A stretch of 21,118 nucleotides of DNA from an uncultured Faecalibacterium sp. (lineage in GTDB: Bacteria > Bacillota > Clostridia > Oscillospirales > Ruminococcaceae), in NCBI GenBank assembly GCA_934525735.1, contig CAKSZM010000026.1, positions 1-21,118 of the forward strand. Reading direction: 5' to 3'. The notes under the pieces were generated by a model. It was not told the DNA's origin and did no database searches. It saw nothing but the letters and a program-made list of their open reading frames with translations. Made by a program: the position numbers and the translations under genes. Below, one piece after another: positions 7,932-15,896 of the stretch; position 1 is the stretch's first letter; every line of letters begins with the position of its first letter.

Positions 7932-8906
7932 TTACTCCTTTTCCACAACAGAAGTGATGTTTGCATGGTCGATCAGAAAGCGCTGCACCTTCTGGCTGGT
8001 GACGGCCGAGGCCACAGCGTCCCGGCTGAGCACCTTGCGGATCTCGGCTTCCGGGGTGTCGTGCAGCTTGGCAAGGCGGGCGTACTCGGCGTCCACTTCC
8101 TCGTTGAGCACGGTGATGTGCTCGGCGTCCGCGATGGCGCGCACGGCCAGAATGCTGCGCATCTTGCGTTCGGCGTCCCGGCGGAAAGCGGCACGCACCT
8201 GCTCGGGGGTGGTGTTGCCGGCCTTGCAGTACAGCTCCATGGTCATCTTGCTGCGGGTCAGCCGATTGCGCAGCTGCTTCATGTCCCGCTCGGCGGTCTG
8301 GTCCAGCACATCGCCGGGCAGGTCGGCGGTCAGGTTGGCTCCCGCCATGTCCAGAAGAGCCGCACCGGCAATGCGGTCGGCGTTGGCCTCGTGGGAGATG
8401 CGTTTTTTCTCCCGGATGCTCTCCCTCAGCGCTTCCAGCGAGTCATAACCCAGCGTTTTGGCAAAGGCATCGTCCACAGCCGGGATCTGATTTTGCTCCA
8501 CGGTGTGCAGAGTAATCTCAAACTGCGCCGTTTTGCCGGAAAGCTCCGGCACCCGGAACTCTGCCGGATAGGTAAAATCGAACCGGAAGGTCTCCCCGGC
8601 CTTGTGGCCGTAGACGGCATTCTCGGCAGCGGGCATCAGCTGGCCGGTGCCCAGCTGAACGGTGACATTTTCCATCCGGCTGTCCGGGATGGGCTCGCCG
8701 TTCAGAAAACCCTCAAAATCCAGCGTTGCCCGCATCCCGCGGGCGGCAGGCAGCGTTACCGGTACAAAGGGAGCGTGGACGCGGGCAAGATTAGCCACAT
8801 CTGTATTGACGGCCTTTTCCGACACCGGGCGCACCCGGCGGGTGAAATCGAGATTTTTATACTGGCCCAGCGTGACCTTGGGCAGGGCCTGTGCATTCTG
8901 TTCCAT
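7932..8906 (-). CDS. Trigger-factor-like peptidyl-prolyl isomerase lacking the ribosome-binding domain
   Basis: This is a predicted folding catalyst and chaperone in the cytoplasm. The 324 residues match the second and third domains of trigger factor. An FKBP-type isomerase domain spans about 55-137 (GMRATLDFEGFLNGEPIPD to ELSGKTAQFEITLHTVE). It is followed by the helical chaperone domain beginning IPAVDDAFAKTLGYDSLEALRESI (141-164) and running to about 315. Full trigger factor is about 430 residues and starts with a ribosome-docking domain bearing a GFRxGKxP signature. Here only about 50 unrelated residues precede the FKBP part, so ribosome docking is not expected. The frame opens with TTG at 8912, but ATG at 8906 is 9 bases from AAAGGAG and is preferred. 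The ferredoxin gene follows after four bases, so it may assist maturation of that protein; this is inference. Confidence 0.85.
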   Translation of the reverse strand: MEQNAQALPKVTLGQYKNLDFTRRVRPVSEKAVNTDVANLARVHAPFVPVTLPAARGMRATLDFEGFLNGEPIPDSRMENVTVQLGTGQLMPAAENAVYGHKAGETFRFDFTYPAEFRVPELSGKTAQFEITLHTVEQNQIPAVDDAFAKTLGYDSLEALRESIREKKRISHEANADRIAGAALLDMAGANLTADLPGDVLDQTAERDMKQLRNRLTRSKMTMELYCKAGNTTPEQVRAAFRRDAERKMRSILAVRAIADAEHITVLNEEVDAEYARLAKLHDTPEAEIRKVLSRDAVASAVTSQKVQRFLIDHANITSVVEKE

Positions 8907-8946
8907 TCCCAAATACTCCTTTATTCAAAAGCATTCTGCTGCCGGT

Positions 8947-10863
8947 TTATAATCCGTGCTGTTCCATCCACGCCTCAGCCGCCTGCGAGAACATCTCGGG
9001 GTACTTTTCGTTCTCCTCGGAGAAGGCGCTGAGGTAATATTCGATCTCTGCGCGGGTGGGGGCAACGGTGCGCCGCCAGATGGTAAAGACGGTGCCGTTG
9101 CCCATATCGAAAGTGTCTTCCAACTCGAAATACTGATCCCGCACGGCCAGAAACTGCTCGTTCAGCTTGTGGGACATTTCGTTGCTGCCAGTATAGGTCT
9201 GCGGGAAGGGGTCTGCAGTGATGACGTATTTTGCCTCAAAGAACGCCATGGGGAAATCATGGGTGCCCGGCACCGAGAAGCCGAAGGCCAGCTTGCCGTC
9301 GATGGGCCGCTCCGGCAGAAGGCAGTTCTTGAAGTGGTCCGGGCAGTAGAGCATATCGTGGGGGATCATGTAGCTGATCTCGCCGTCGACGCAGTTGGCA
9401 TCGATCCACCATGCGATGGCCTGGATCTGGGGCAGGTCTTTGCGGTCATAGATGAGCTTGTCCAGCCGCACGAACTCCTGCGTTGCCTTGAGCGGAAAGT
9501 GGTCGATGACGATATCCGGCAGGGCTACACGGGTCAGCGGCGAGCAGCGCACCGAAACAGCAAATATGAGGGTGAACACCCAGTAGGCGATTTTGAGGTT
9601 CCGGCGGCGGCTGATGTTCTCGGCCAGTGCGGCGGCACCCAGCAGGAACAGCAGGAACCAGCCGGGCAGGAACAGCAGCATCTGATGGGAACCGGTGTTC
9701 TGCACCCGGGTGAACAGCAGCATGCTCAGCAGGATCTCAAGCCCGGCCAGACAGGGCAGGGCCGGCATCCGGTGCTTTTTCAGGCTGAACCACAGCCCCA
9801 GCCCGACGAGAACAAGATTGAGCAGGCCGAGACGCCAGAACTGCAGGCTGATCTCGGCGGCAAAACCGCCTTCGTTATAATAAGAATACCGGTCGGAATA
9901 ATCATAGCCGAGGATATGGCTCACGATGGGCCACAGCAGGAGAACCATGGCCGCCATGGCCATCAGGCCGAAAAGGATCAGATTGCGCACCTGCAAAAGC
10001 GCCTGCTGCTTCTGCCCGGCGCGGGCGATCCTGGCGCTGCTTACCAGCACCAGCACAGCGTAGGCAAAATAGTAGCCCACCACAAAGTACAGATACCACC
10101 GGCGGGACAGGATGACGGCTGCCGTGGCCAGAAACAGCAGCGCATAGCGCACCGGCTCCGGCTTTTCAAAGCGGAAATCCAGCGTGAGCAGCAGGATGCT
10201 GAAGGCGAAGATCAGGCCGAACCAGTCCGGCTGGGCCAGCATGGCGCTCATGCGCAGCCACGGATAAGTAAACGTCCACGAAAGACCGATGAGAAAATAC
10301 CAGAACCGGTGTTTCACCCGGAGCATCTGCCCCACCTTGAGCACAAGGCCCGCCAGAAGGGTCAGCAGCATGGGCACGATGCTGAACACCTGACAGAAGG
10401 CGAAACTGTCGCCGGTGCGGGCGCTCAGGCAGAACGGAAACTCCACAAACAGGGTGATGAAGCTGGTGTAGTCATCGGTAAGGGAACTGAAGATGCTCCG
10501 GAACCCGGCCCCCGGACCCTGCAGGAACGCCGCTTCGGCGCTGTACTGCTTGGTCAGATAGTTGGCGTAGTCCCAGATGTACACAAAGCTGCGGCGGTTC
10601 AGCGCCCAGAAAAAATAGAGCAGCGCGGCCGCCCACAGGCCGATGAGCACAGCGCGGTGGAACAAATCAAACTCGACCCGGGCGACCCGCAGTACGCCCA
10701 GAACCGCGGCAAACAGAGCCAGATTGCACCACAGGCTCAGCAGCGGGAAAAACAGGCTGCTGCCCGGGGCGGCAAACCCAAAGACCACCAGCGCCAATGC
10801 CCCTGCGGCAAGGCAGAACCGGACTTTGCCGGGAGCAGACAGGCGGGAAACGATTCCTTCCAT
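8947..10863 (-). CDS. Polytopic membrane protein, possible GT-C-type glycosyltransferase
   Basis: The product is about 638 residues with roughly ten or eleven hydrophobic segments between residues 15 and 445 and a hydrophilic C-terminal domain of about 190 residues. The first extracytoplasmic loop after the third helix contains IWDYANYLTKQYS, with an acidic residue placed as in GT-C enzymes. The overall plan of many helices plus a soluble C-terminal domain is also GT-C-like. I cannot name a family, and no catalytic motif is decisive, so the activity (lipid-linked sugar transfer to a polymer or protein) is only a suggestion. The start is ambiguous: ATG at 10863 or TTG two codons earlier (10869), with GAGAGG 12 or 6 bases upstream respectively. 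It is the first gene of a probable operon, with the trigger-factor-like gene 40 bases downstream. Confidence 0.65.
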   Translation of the reverse strand: MEGIVSRLSAPGKVRFCLAAGALALVVFGFAAPGSSLFFPLLSLWCNLALFAAVLGVLRVARVEFDLFHRAVLIGLWAAALLYFFWALNRRSFVYIWDYANYLTKQYSAEAAFLQGPGAGFRSIFSSLTDDYTSFITLFVEFPFCLSARTGDSFAFCQVFSIVPMLLTLLAGLVLKVGQMLRVKHRFWYFLIGLSWTFTYPWLRMSAMLAQPDWFGLIFAFSILLLTLDFRFEKPEPVRYALLFLATAAVILSRRWYLYFVVGYYFAYAVLVLVSSARIARAGQKQQALLQVRNLILFGLMAMAAMVLLLWPIVSHILGYDYSDRYSYYNEGGFAAEISLQFWRLGLLNLVLVGLGLWFSLKKHRMPALPCLAGLEILLSMLLFTRVQNTGSHQMLLFLPGWFLLFLLGAAALAENISRRRNLKIAYWVFTLIFAVSVRCSPLTRVALPDIVIDHFPLKATQEFVRLDKLIYDRKDLPQIQAIAWWIDANCVDGEISYMIPHDMLYCPDHFKNCLLPERPIDGKLAFGFSVPGTHDFPMAFFEAKYVITADPFPQTYTGSNEMSHKLNEQFLAVRDQYFELEDTFDMGNGTVFTIWRRTVAPTRAEIEYYLSAFSEENEKYPEMFSQAAEAWMEQHGL

Positions 10864-10904
10864 AATCAAAGGATTCCTCTCTTTTCAAAACGATCACAGC
10901 TTAC

Positions 10905-10933
10905 AGTATAGCAATCAGAGACTCCACTGTCCA
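10905..10933 (-). promoter_or_regulatory. Predicted sigma-A promoter of the membrane protein / chaperone / ferredoxin operon
   Basis: On the minus strand TGGACA (10928-10933) is followed by a 17-bp spacer and TATACT (10905-10910), with TGC immediately before the -10 box. The start point would be near 10898, about 35 bases before the first gene. It lies just beyond the glgB terminator, so the three-gene unit appears transcriptionally separate. Confidence 0.78.
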
Positions 10934-10952
10934 GCCGGAGAGCGCAGGAAAA

Positions 10953-10985
10953 CAAAAAATGCCCGTCTGATATAAAACAGACGGG
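10953..10985 (-). terminator. Rho-independent terminator of glgB
   Basis: The stem CCCGTCTG/CAGACGGG (10978-10985 with 10962-10969, 8 bp, 8-base loop) is followed on the minus strand by CATTTTTTGTTTT. It lies 17 bases after the glgB stop codon. This is a clear intrinsic terminator. Confidence 0.9.
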
Positions 10986-11002
10986 ACATCTCGGACAAAA
11001 TA

Positions 11003-12955
11003 TTACTTTTTGACAATGCCAGTCCCGGCCTTTGCGTTCCGGGCGGCCCGGCGTTTCTGTGCCATGGCCTTGTTGGCGCTGATGCGTGCGGCGTCCGGGT
11101 TGGGAGATTCCGGCGTCAGGCGCAGCAGGCAGCTGCCCATGGCGGGCAGGTCCACCGTGAGGGTATAGTCCCGCCCGTAAACGCCGCCGTCAGCGGTGTG
11201 CAGCTGGGTCTTGCGGCGGCCCTTCAGCGCGCCGCCCCACTCGGCAGCCTCCGTGTTCAGCACCTCTTCGGCGCTGCAGGGGAACTTGAGGTAGAACGGG
11301 AACTTTTTGTGGGCGTGGTCCTGTGTATTCATAATGCACAGCAGGTTCTGGCCGCGGCCCTTGCGCAGCCATGCATAGACGCCCTCGTCCCGGCTCTCGC
11401 AGGCTACCCACTCGAAGCAGTCCGGATTATACTCTCCGTCATACAGGGCGGGCTCGGTGGAATAGACCCGGCTCAGGTGGGCAAAGTATTTCTGGAATGC
11501 ATCGTGGAAGGGATACTGCAGCAGGTTCCAGTCCATTTCCTTTTTTTCGTCCCACTCGCGGAAATGTGCAATCTCGTTGCCCATGAAGTTCAGCTTCTTG
11601 CCCGGGTGGGTGTACATATAGAAATACAGAGTGCGCAGCTGAGCGCACTTTTCGGCATAGGTGCCCCACAGTTTATCGATGATGGTCTTTTTGCCGTGCA
11701 CCACCTCGTCGTGGCTCAGCGCCAGCAGGTACAGCTCATTGTAGAAGTAGTGCATACTGAACACGATCTTGCCGTAGGCATCCGGACGCTCCCCGAAGGG
11801 GGTGGCGAAGTAGTCCAGCGTGTCGTGCATCCAGCCCATGTCCCATTTGTAGTCGAAGCCAATGCCGTCGTAGCGGGTGGGTGCGGTGACCTTGAGGAAG
11901 TTGGTGGAGTCCTCGGCCATGTAGATGCCGGTGGGCCAGCGCTTGTTCAGGCCGTGGTTCAGGCTGCGCAGAAAGTTCACCGCACCCTCGTTCACGCCGC
12001 GGTTCGGGTCGCCCTGCCAGTACAGCGCGCGGGAAATGGCGTCCATGCGGATACCGTCGCAGTGGTACACGTCCATCCACATGGCGGCGGCGCTGTTCAG
12101 GAAGCTGCACACCTCCCGGCGGTAGTAGTTGAAGTTGCAGGTGCCCCATTCGCTCTGGCCCACGTCGCTGTCGTACTCGTACAGATGGGTGCCGTCAAAC
12201 TTTGCCAGCGCGTCGGCGTTGGCCGCAAAGTGCACCGGCACAAAGTCCATGATGACGCCGATGCCCATGCGGTGGCAGGCGTTCACGAATGCGGCGAACT
12301 GGGCGGGGGAGCCGTAACGGCTGGTGACCGAGAAATATCCGGTGGTCTGGTAGCCCCAGCTTCCGTCAAAGGGATGCTCGGCCAGGGGCAGAAGCTCCAC
12401 GTGGGTGAAGTGATGATCCAGCAGCCAGGGGATCAGCTCCCGGGCAAGCTCTTCGTAGTTGTACCAGCCGTCCGAGCCGTCGGGCTGGGTGCTGCCGGAC
12501 TTGTGCTTCCAGCTGCCGGCGTGCATCTCGTAGATGTTCATCGGGCGGTTGCGGCATTTGTCGCGGCGCTCCATCCATGCGCGGTCGTCAAAGTGAAAGT
12601 CCAGCTTTGTCAGGCGGCTGGCCGTGCCGGGGCGCAGCTCGGTGGAAAAGGCGTAGGGGTCGCTGCGCATCACAACGCTGCCGTCGGCACCGTGGACCCG
12701 GTATTTATAAAGTTCGCCCTCCGCAAGGCCGGGGATAAAGGCACTCCACACGCCGGTGTCGGCGCGTTCCATGGGCACGCCTGCTTCCCAGCCGTCAAAG
12801 CCGCCGCAGACCTCAACGGCGGTGGCGCCGGGCGCCCAGACTGCAAAACGCCAGCCTTCGGCACCGTCGGCGGTGCAGGGGTGTGCGCCGAGGATGCGGT
12901 AGGCGTCGAAACATTCGCCTTGGAAAAACTCACGGGGAATGGCGGGGTAATTCAT
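11003..12955 (-). CDS. glgB: 1,4-alpha-glucan branching enzyme
   Basis: The enzyme cuts alpha-1,4 chains and rejoins them as alpha-1,6 branches during glycogen synthesis in the cytoplasm. The 650 residues show an N-terminal CBM48-like domain (about 18-110; [21 protein letters not shown]), then a GH13 barrel. Region I is DFVPVHF (237-243). Region II GIRMDA supplies the nucleophile Asp305, MAEDST the acid/base Glu348, and SHDEVVHGK (414-422) Asp416. [15 protein letters not shown] (194-208) and [12 protein letters not shown] are typical of GlgB. A basic tail (about 627-650, [16 protein letters not shown]) extends beyond the usual end. The ATG has AAGGAGA at good spacing. It diverges from an alpha-amylase-family gene, suggesting a local alpha-glucan metabolism pair, although no glgC, glgA or glgP is in view. 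Confidence 0.96.
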   Translation of the reverse strand: MNYPAIPREFFQGECFDAYRILGAHPCTADGAEGWRFAVWAPGATAVEVCGGFDGWEAGVPMERADTGVWSAFIPGLAEGELYKYRVHGADGSVVMRSDPYAFSTELRPGTASRLTKLDFHFDDRAWMERRDKCRNRPMNIYEMHAGSWKHKSGSTQPDGSDGWYNYEELARELIPWLLDHHFTHVELLPLAEHPFDGSWGYQTTGYFSVTSRYGSPAQFAAFVNACHRMGIGVIMDFVPVHFAANADALAKFDGTHLYEYDSDVGQSEWGTCNFNYYRREVCSFLNSAAAMWMDVYHCDGIRMDAISRALYWQGDPNRGVNEGAVNFLRSLNHGLNKRWPTGIYMAEDSTNFLKVTAPTRYDGIGFDYKWDMGWMHDTLDYFATPFGERPDAYGKIVFSMHYFYNELYLLALSHDEVVHGKKTIIDKLWGTYAEKCAQLRTLYFYMYTHPGKKLNFMGNEIAHFREWDEKKEMDWNLLQYPFHDAFQKYFAHLSRVYSTEPALYDGEYNPDCFEWVACESRDEGVYAWLRKGRGQNLLCIMNTQDHAHKKFPFYLKFPCSAEEVLNTEAAEWGGALKGRRKTQLHTADGGVYGRDYTLTVDLPAMGSCLLRLTPESPNPDAARISANKAMAQKRRAARNAKAGTGIVKK

Positions 12956-13196
12956 GCAAAGATCTCCTTATATTCTATGATCGTCAGCGCCCTGGGCGCT
13001 GCAGTTGACAGGAATCATTTGGGCAATTTATCCAATGAAATCGAGATGAAAACGGGCACTGTAGCCGGTATTCTTGGCGAATCTTGACAAAAATAGGCAA
13101 AAATTCACATATTTGTCAGATTTTGTGTTATACTAATCCTGCCGCTGACCGAACGGCGGCAGGAAATTATTTGCAAAGAGGGAGCGGTATTCAACA
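12956..13196. promoter_or_regulatory. Divergent regulatory region between glgB and the GH13 gene
   Basis: This 241-bp region holds two inverted repeats and one clear promoter. On the glgB side is a perfect odd-centred palindrome CAGCGCCC-T-GGGCGCTG (12985-13001). It would fall in the glgB leader and could be an operator or an RNA hairpin. On the GH13 side TGACAAAAAT (13085-13094) and ATATTTGTCA (13109-13118) form a 10-bp inverted repeat with one mismatch and a 14-base spacer. No convincing glgB promoter was found. Confidence 0.5.
13104..13134 (+). promoter_or_regulatory. Predicted promoter of the GH13 gene
   Basis: There is an extended -10 box TGT-TATACT (13126-13134). The best -35 is TTCACA (13104-13109) at a rather long 19-bp spacing, so recognition probably leans on the extended -10. 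The inverted repeat 13085-13118 covers the -35 area, where a bound repressor would block polymerase. The perfect TTGACA at 13084-13089 is too far upstream to serve. Confidence 0.6.
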
Positions 13197-14552
13197 ATGG
13201 CTTGGTATGACAATGCGGTATTCTATCACATCTATCCTCTGGGACTGTGCGGATGCGCACACGAAAATGACGGTCAGGCAGTGCCCGGGGCGTTCAAAAA
13301 ACTGGGCGACTGGGCAAAGCACGCGGCAGACATCGGCTGCACGGCCATCTATATCGGCCCGCTGTTTGAGAGCGGCTCCCACGGCTACGATACCGTCGAC
13401 TACCGCCGGGTGGACCGCCGCCTCGGCACCAACGAGGAGTTCCGGCAGTTCGTGGCCGACTGCCACGCCCGCGGCCAGAAGGTCATCGTGGACGGCGTGT
13501 TCAACCATGTGGGCCGGGATTTCTTCGCGTTTCAGGAGCTGAAGGAGCACCGCGAGAACGCCCGCTATAAGGACTGGTTCTGTGATGTGAACTTCTGGGG
13601 CAATAACGAATACAACGACGGCTTTTCCTATGCGAACTGGGGCGGCTTCAACCTGCTGGTCAAGCTGAACCAGCGCAACCCGGAGGTGCAGAACTACCAT
13701 TTTGACACCATCCGCTTCTGGGTGGATGAGTTCGATATCGACGGCATCCGTCTGGACGCGGCCGATGTGCTGGACTTCGACTTCATGCGCGGGTTGCGCC
13801 GTCTGGCCAACGAGATCAAGCCTGAGTTCTGGCTCATGGGCGAGGTGATCCACGGCGACTACAGCCGCTGGGCCAACCCCGAAATGCTGCACTCGGTGAC
13901 CAACTACGAACTGCACAAGGGCCTGTGGAGCGGCCACAACGACCACAACTATTTTGAGATCGCCCACACCATGCGCCGTCTGCAGGGCTTGTGCCACGAC
14001 ACCCGGCTCTATCTCTTCTCGGACAACCACGATGTGGAGCGCCTGCCCAACAAGCTGCGCAACCGGGAGCACATCCGCCACATTGCCATTCTAGTATATA
14101 CCCTTTGGGGCATTCCGTCCATCTATTATGGCTCGGAGTTCGGCATCGAGAGCAAAAAAGAGTGGGGGAGCGACTGGCCCCTGCGCCCCTGCCTGGAGCT
14201 GGACGATTTCAAGGATGCCGAAACGACCAACCCGGTCACCAGTGTGTATGCGGCTCTGGGCAGGCTGAAAGCCGAATTGCCGGAGCTGACCTGGGGCGAG
14301 GTGAAGGAGCTGCAGCTCACCACCCAGTGCTATGCCTTTGCCCGGGTGCTGGACGGCAAGGCTTCGGTCATTGTGCTGAACAACGGCGACAGCCCGGCGC
14401 AGCTGGAATTCCCGCTGCCGGTGGAGGCCTCGGCGGCAAAGGATCTGCTGGCCGATACCGTGGGTGCGCAGCAGATCATGACCAGCATCGAGTGGGGCCG
14501 CATGAAGGTGCAGCTGCCCTCCAACTATGCAACGATCCTCCGGCTGGAGTAA
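13197..14552 (+). CDS. Cytoplasmic alpha-amylase family glycosyl hydrolase (GH13)
   Basis: This is a predicted alpha-glucan hydrolase or transferase of 451 residues without a signal peptide, so it should act on internal maltodextrin or glycogen fragments. GH13 regions are visible: DGVFNHVG (99-106), GIRLDAAD (183-190) with nucleophile Asp187, GEVIHGDY (215-222) with acid/base Glu216, and FSDNHDVERL (274-283) with Asp279. The N-terminus FYHIYPLG is typical of the maltogenic/neopullulanase-like groups, but there is no N-terminal carbohydrate-binding domain. A short beta domain closes the protein. Exact specificity (amylase, glucosidase or trehalose-type) cannot be set from sequence. The ATG follows AAGAGGGAG by about 14 bases. 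It is transcribed away from glgB, with a regulator gene 75 bp downstream that has its own promoter. Confidence 0.9.
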   Translation: MAWYDNAVFYHIYPLGLCGCAHENDGQAVPGAFKKLGDWAKHAADIGCTAIYIGPLFESGSHGYDTVDYRRVDRRLGTNEEFRQFVADCHARGQKVIVDGVFNHVGRDFFAFQELKEHRENARYKDWFCDVNFWGNNEYNDGFSYANWGGFNLLVKLNQRNPEVQNYHFDTIRFWVDEFDIDGIRLDAADVLDFDFMRGLRRLANEIKPEFWLMGEVIHGDYSRWANPEMLHSVTNYELHKGLWSGHNDHNYFEIAHTMRRLQGLCHDTRLYLFSDNHDVERLPNKLRNREHIRHIAILVYTLWGIPSIYYGSEFGIESKKEWGSDWPLRPCLELDDFKDAETTNPVTSVYAALGRLKAELPELTWGEVKELQLTTQCYAFARVLDGKASVIVLNNGDSPAQLEFPLPVEASAAKDLLADTVGAQQIMTSIEWGRMKVQLPSNYATILRLE

Positions 14553-14559
14553 TGGCTTC

Positions 14560-14588
14560 TTGCACAAATCGCCGTCTTTTGCTACAAT
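14560..14588 (+). promoter_or_regulatory. Predicted sigma-A promoter of the niaR-like gene
   Basis: TTGCAC (14560-14565), a 17-bp spacer and TACAAT (14583-14588), with TGC immediately before the -10 box. The start point would be near 14595, about 33 bases before the ATG. It begins eight bases after the GH13 stop codon, and no terminator separates the two genes. Confidence 0.78.
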
Positions 14589-14627
14589 AAAGAAAACGTC
14601 GGAACGCAGAAAGGAAGCCTGAAGCCT

Positions 14628-15146
14628 ATGAATGCAGCCCAGCGCAGAGAATCCATTCTGGAAAAACTCAGCGCAGCCAAAGCCCCGGTCAGCGCCAGTG
14701 CACTGGCCGGTCAGCTGGGGGTCTCGCGCCAGATCGTGGTGGGGGATGTCGCCCTGCTGCGAGCCGGCGGCGCTCAAATCGACGCTACACCCCGGGGCTA
14801 CCAGCTGCACCCGGCGGAAAAAGGCTTTACCGGCATTCTGGCCTGTGTGCACAGCACCGAGGATGAGATGCGCACCGAGCTGTACACGGTGGTGGATCAG
14901 GGCGGCGTGGTCGTGGACGTGACCGTGGAGAACAGCCTGTACGGCGAACTGCGCGGTAACCTGAACATTGCCAGCCGTTACGATGTGGATAACTTTATCC
15001 GGCAGGCCAAGGATACCCCGGAGTGTCTGCTGAGCCGCATGACCGGCGGTGTGCATCTGCACACGCTGCACTGCCCGGATGCAGGAACCTTTCAGCGCAT
15101 CAAAAAAGCGCTGGATGAAAAGGGCATCCTGTACCGCAAGGAGTAA
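14628..15146 (+). CDS. niaR: NiaR-type transcriptional repressor (HTH + 3H domain)
   Basis: This is a predicted niacin-responsive repressor of NAD biosynthesis or niacin-uptake genes. The 172 residues start with an HTH_11 winged helix (about 5-60; SASALAGQLGVSRQIVVGDVALL is the helix-turn-helix core). The 3H domain follows (about 68-170), named for its three conserved histidines. Here His75 (CVHS) and His143/His145 (TGGVHLHTL) are present, with Glu84 a plausible fourth ligand of the metal site known in TM1602. Length is normal for the family. The ATG has AAAGGAAG upstream. No niaP, nadA/B/C or pnuC lies in the window, so the targets are elsewhere. The symbol is by family; the effector is inferred. 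Confidence 0.87.
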   Translation: MNAAQRRESILEKLSAAKAPVSASALAGQLGVSRQIVVGDVALLRAGGAQIDATPRGYQLHPAEKGFTGILACVHSTEDEMRTELYTVVDQGGVVVDVTVENSLYGELRGNLNIASRYDVDNFIRQAKDTPECLLSRMTGGVHLHTLHCPDAGTFQRIKKALDEKGILYRKE

Positions 15147-15184
15147 GAACGCCTGTAAATTCAGTATAAAAAACGCTGTGGGGC

Positions 15185-15220
15185 TTGTCTATCCACAAAA
15201 CCGGAAAATGGTTGGATAAT
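15185..15220 (+). promoter_or_regulatory. Inverted repeat and weak promoter upstream of the TetR-family gene
   Basis: TATCCA (15190-15195) and TGGATA (15213-15218) form an inverted repeat with partial extra pairing inside (ACC/GGT). A possible -10 box GATAAT (15215-15220) overlaps the right arm, but its -35 (TCCACA, 15192-15197) is poor. TetR regulators often repress themselves from such sites. This is a candidate only. Confidence 0.35.
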
Positions 15221-15239
15221 CGACGAAAAAGCAAAAGAG

Positions 15240-15791
15240 GTGGGTCTTCTGGACATCCGCATTGAAAAAACCGAGCGCGCCATCAAGCAGGCTTATATGG
15301 AGCTGCGGGCGGGCAAACCGCTGGAAAAGATCAAGGTCAAGGAGCTGTGCGACCGGGCCTGTATCAACAAATCGACCTTTTACGCGCATTATCAGGATAT
15401 CTATGCGCTGGCCAACGCCATGGAGGACGAAATGGTGGAGGTGGTGGTGGAAAGCCTGCCGCAGCTGACGGCCAGTGATGTGAGCGAGCGCACCGAGTGG
15501 CTGACAAGGGAACTGTTCCGCGCGTTCACTGCGCACCAAAGCGAGATCAATACCCTGTTCTCCGGTTCCCGGCAGGGGTTGTTCATCAATCGGGTGGAAC
15601 AGGCCATTGCCAGGTGTATCTCGGAGGGCGACCCGAGTTTCGACACGGACGTTGTACGGCGCATCGTGCTTTCGTTCTGCGTGCAGGGCTGCTACTACAC
15701 CTTTACCAGCTACTGCGATCAGGTGGACGAAAAGCGCCTTGTGACCCTGCTGGCATCCATCGCAAGAGCTGCGCAGAAGATCAGGATGTAA
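15240..15791 (+). CDS. TetR/AcrR family transcriptional regulator
   Basis: This is a predicted DNA-binding repressor of 183 residues. The N-terminal TetR domain is clear (about 7-60): RIEKTERAIKQAYMELRAG, then the helix-turn-helix VKELCDRACINKSTFYAHYQDIYAL (33-57). The C-terminal ligand domain is helical and has the style common in Firmicutes regulators with a TetR_C-like end; its ligand is unknown. The start is unusual. The frame has no ATG before codon 20, which is already inside the domain. The GTG at 15240 is contiguous with the only ribosome site (AAAGAGGTGG), so either GTG with a very close site or CTG at 15249 must be used. Its targets are not evident, and the nearest neighbours are niaR and asnB on either side. 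Confidence 0.85.
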   Translation: MGLLDIRIEKTERAIKQAYMELRAGKPLEKIKVKELCDRACINKSTFYAHYQDIYALANAMEDEMVEVVVESLPQLTASDVSERTEWLTRELFRAFTAHQSEINTLFSGSRQGLFINRVEQAIARCISEGDPSFDTDVVRRIVLSFCVQGCYYTFTSYCDQVDEKRLVTLLASIARAAQKIRM

Positions 15792-15827
15792 GGGCTCGCG
15801 TACCGACACTAGAATCGTCATAAACAA

Positions 15828-15866
15828 AACAAGCCCGCTGTGTGAAAAATGCACAGCGGGCTTGTT
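15828..15866. terminator. Bidirectional terminator between the TetR gene and asnB
   Basis: A perfect 15-bp stem (15828-15842 with 15852-15866) with a 9-base loop lies between two convergent genes. On the minus strand it is followed by a T-rich run (TTGTTT). On the plus strand the stem ends in TTGTTCTT, a weaker tract. It very likely serves asnB and may serve the plus-strand gene too. Confidence 0.85.
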
Positions 15867-15896
15867 CTTATGAAGGGACAGGATGGCAAAAATCAG

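Noticed and set aside
8956..10911. 651-codon plus-strand open frame opposite the membrane protein
   Set aside because: Gln/His/Pro-rich, no hydrophobic or domain structure, antisense to a clearly polytopic protein.
11198..13087. 629-codon plus-strand open frame opposite glgB
   Set aside because: Antisense to a gene with all GH13 catalytic motifs; no recognisable protein.
13084..13089. Perfect TTGACA as -35 for the GH13 gene
   Set aside because: No -10 box at 16-18 bp; the good extended -10 is 39 bp away.
13191..14081. 296-codon minus-strand open frame opposite the GH13 gene
   Set aside because: Val/Gln/His-rich shadow of the GH13 reading frame.
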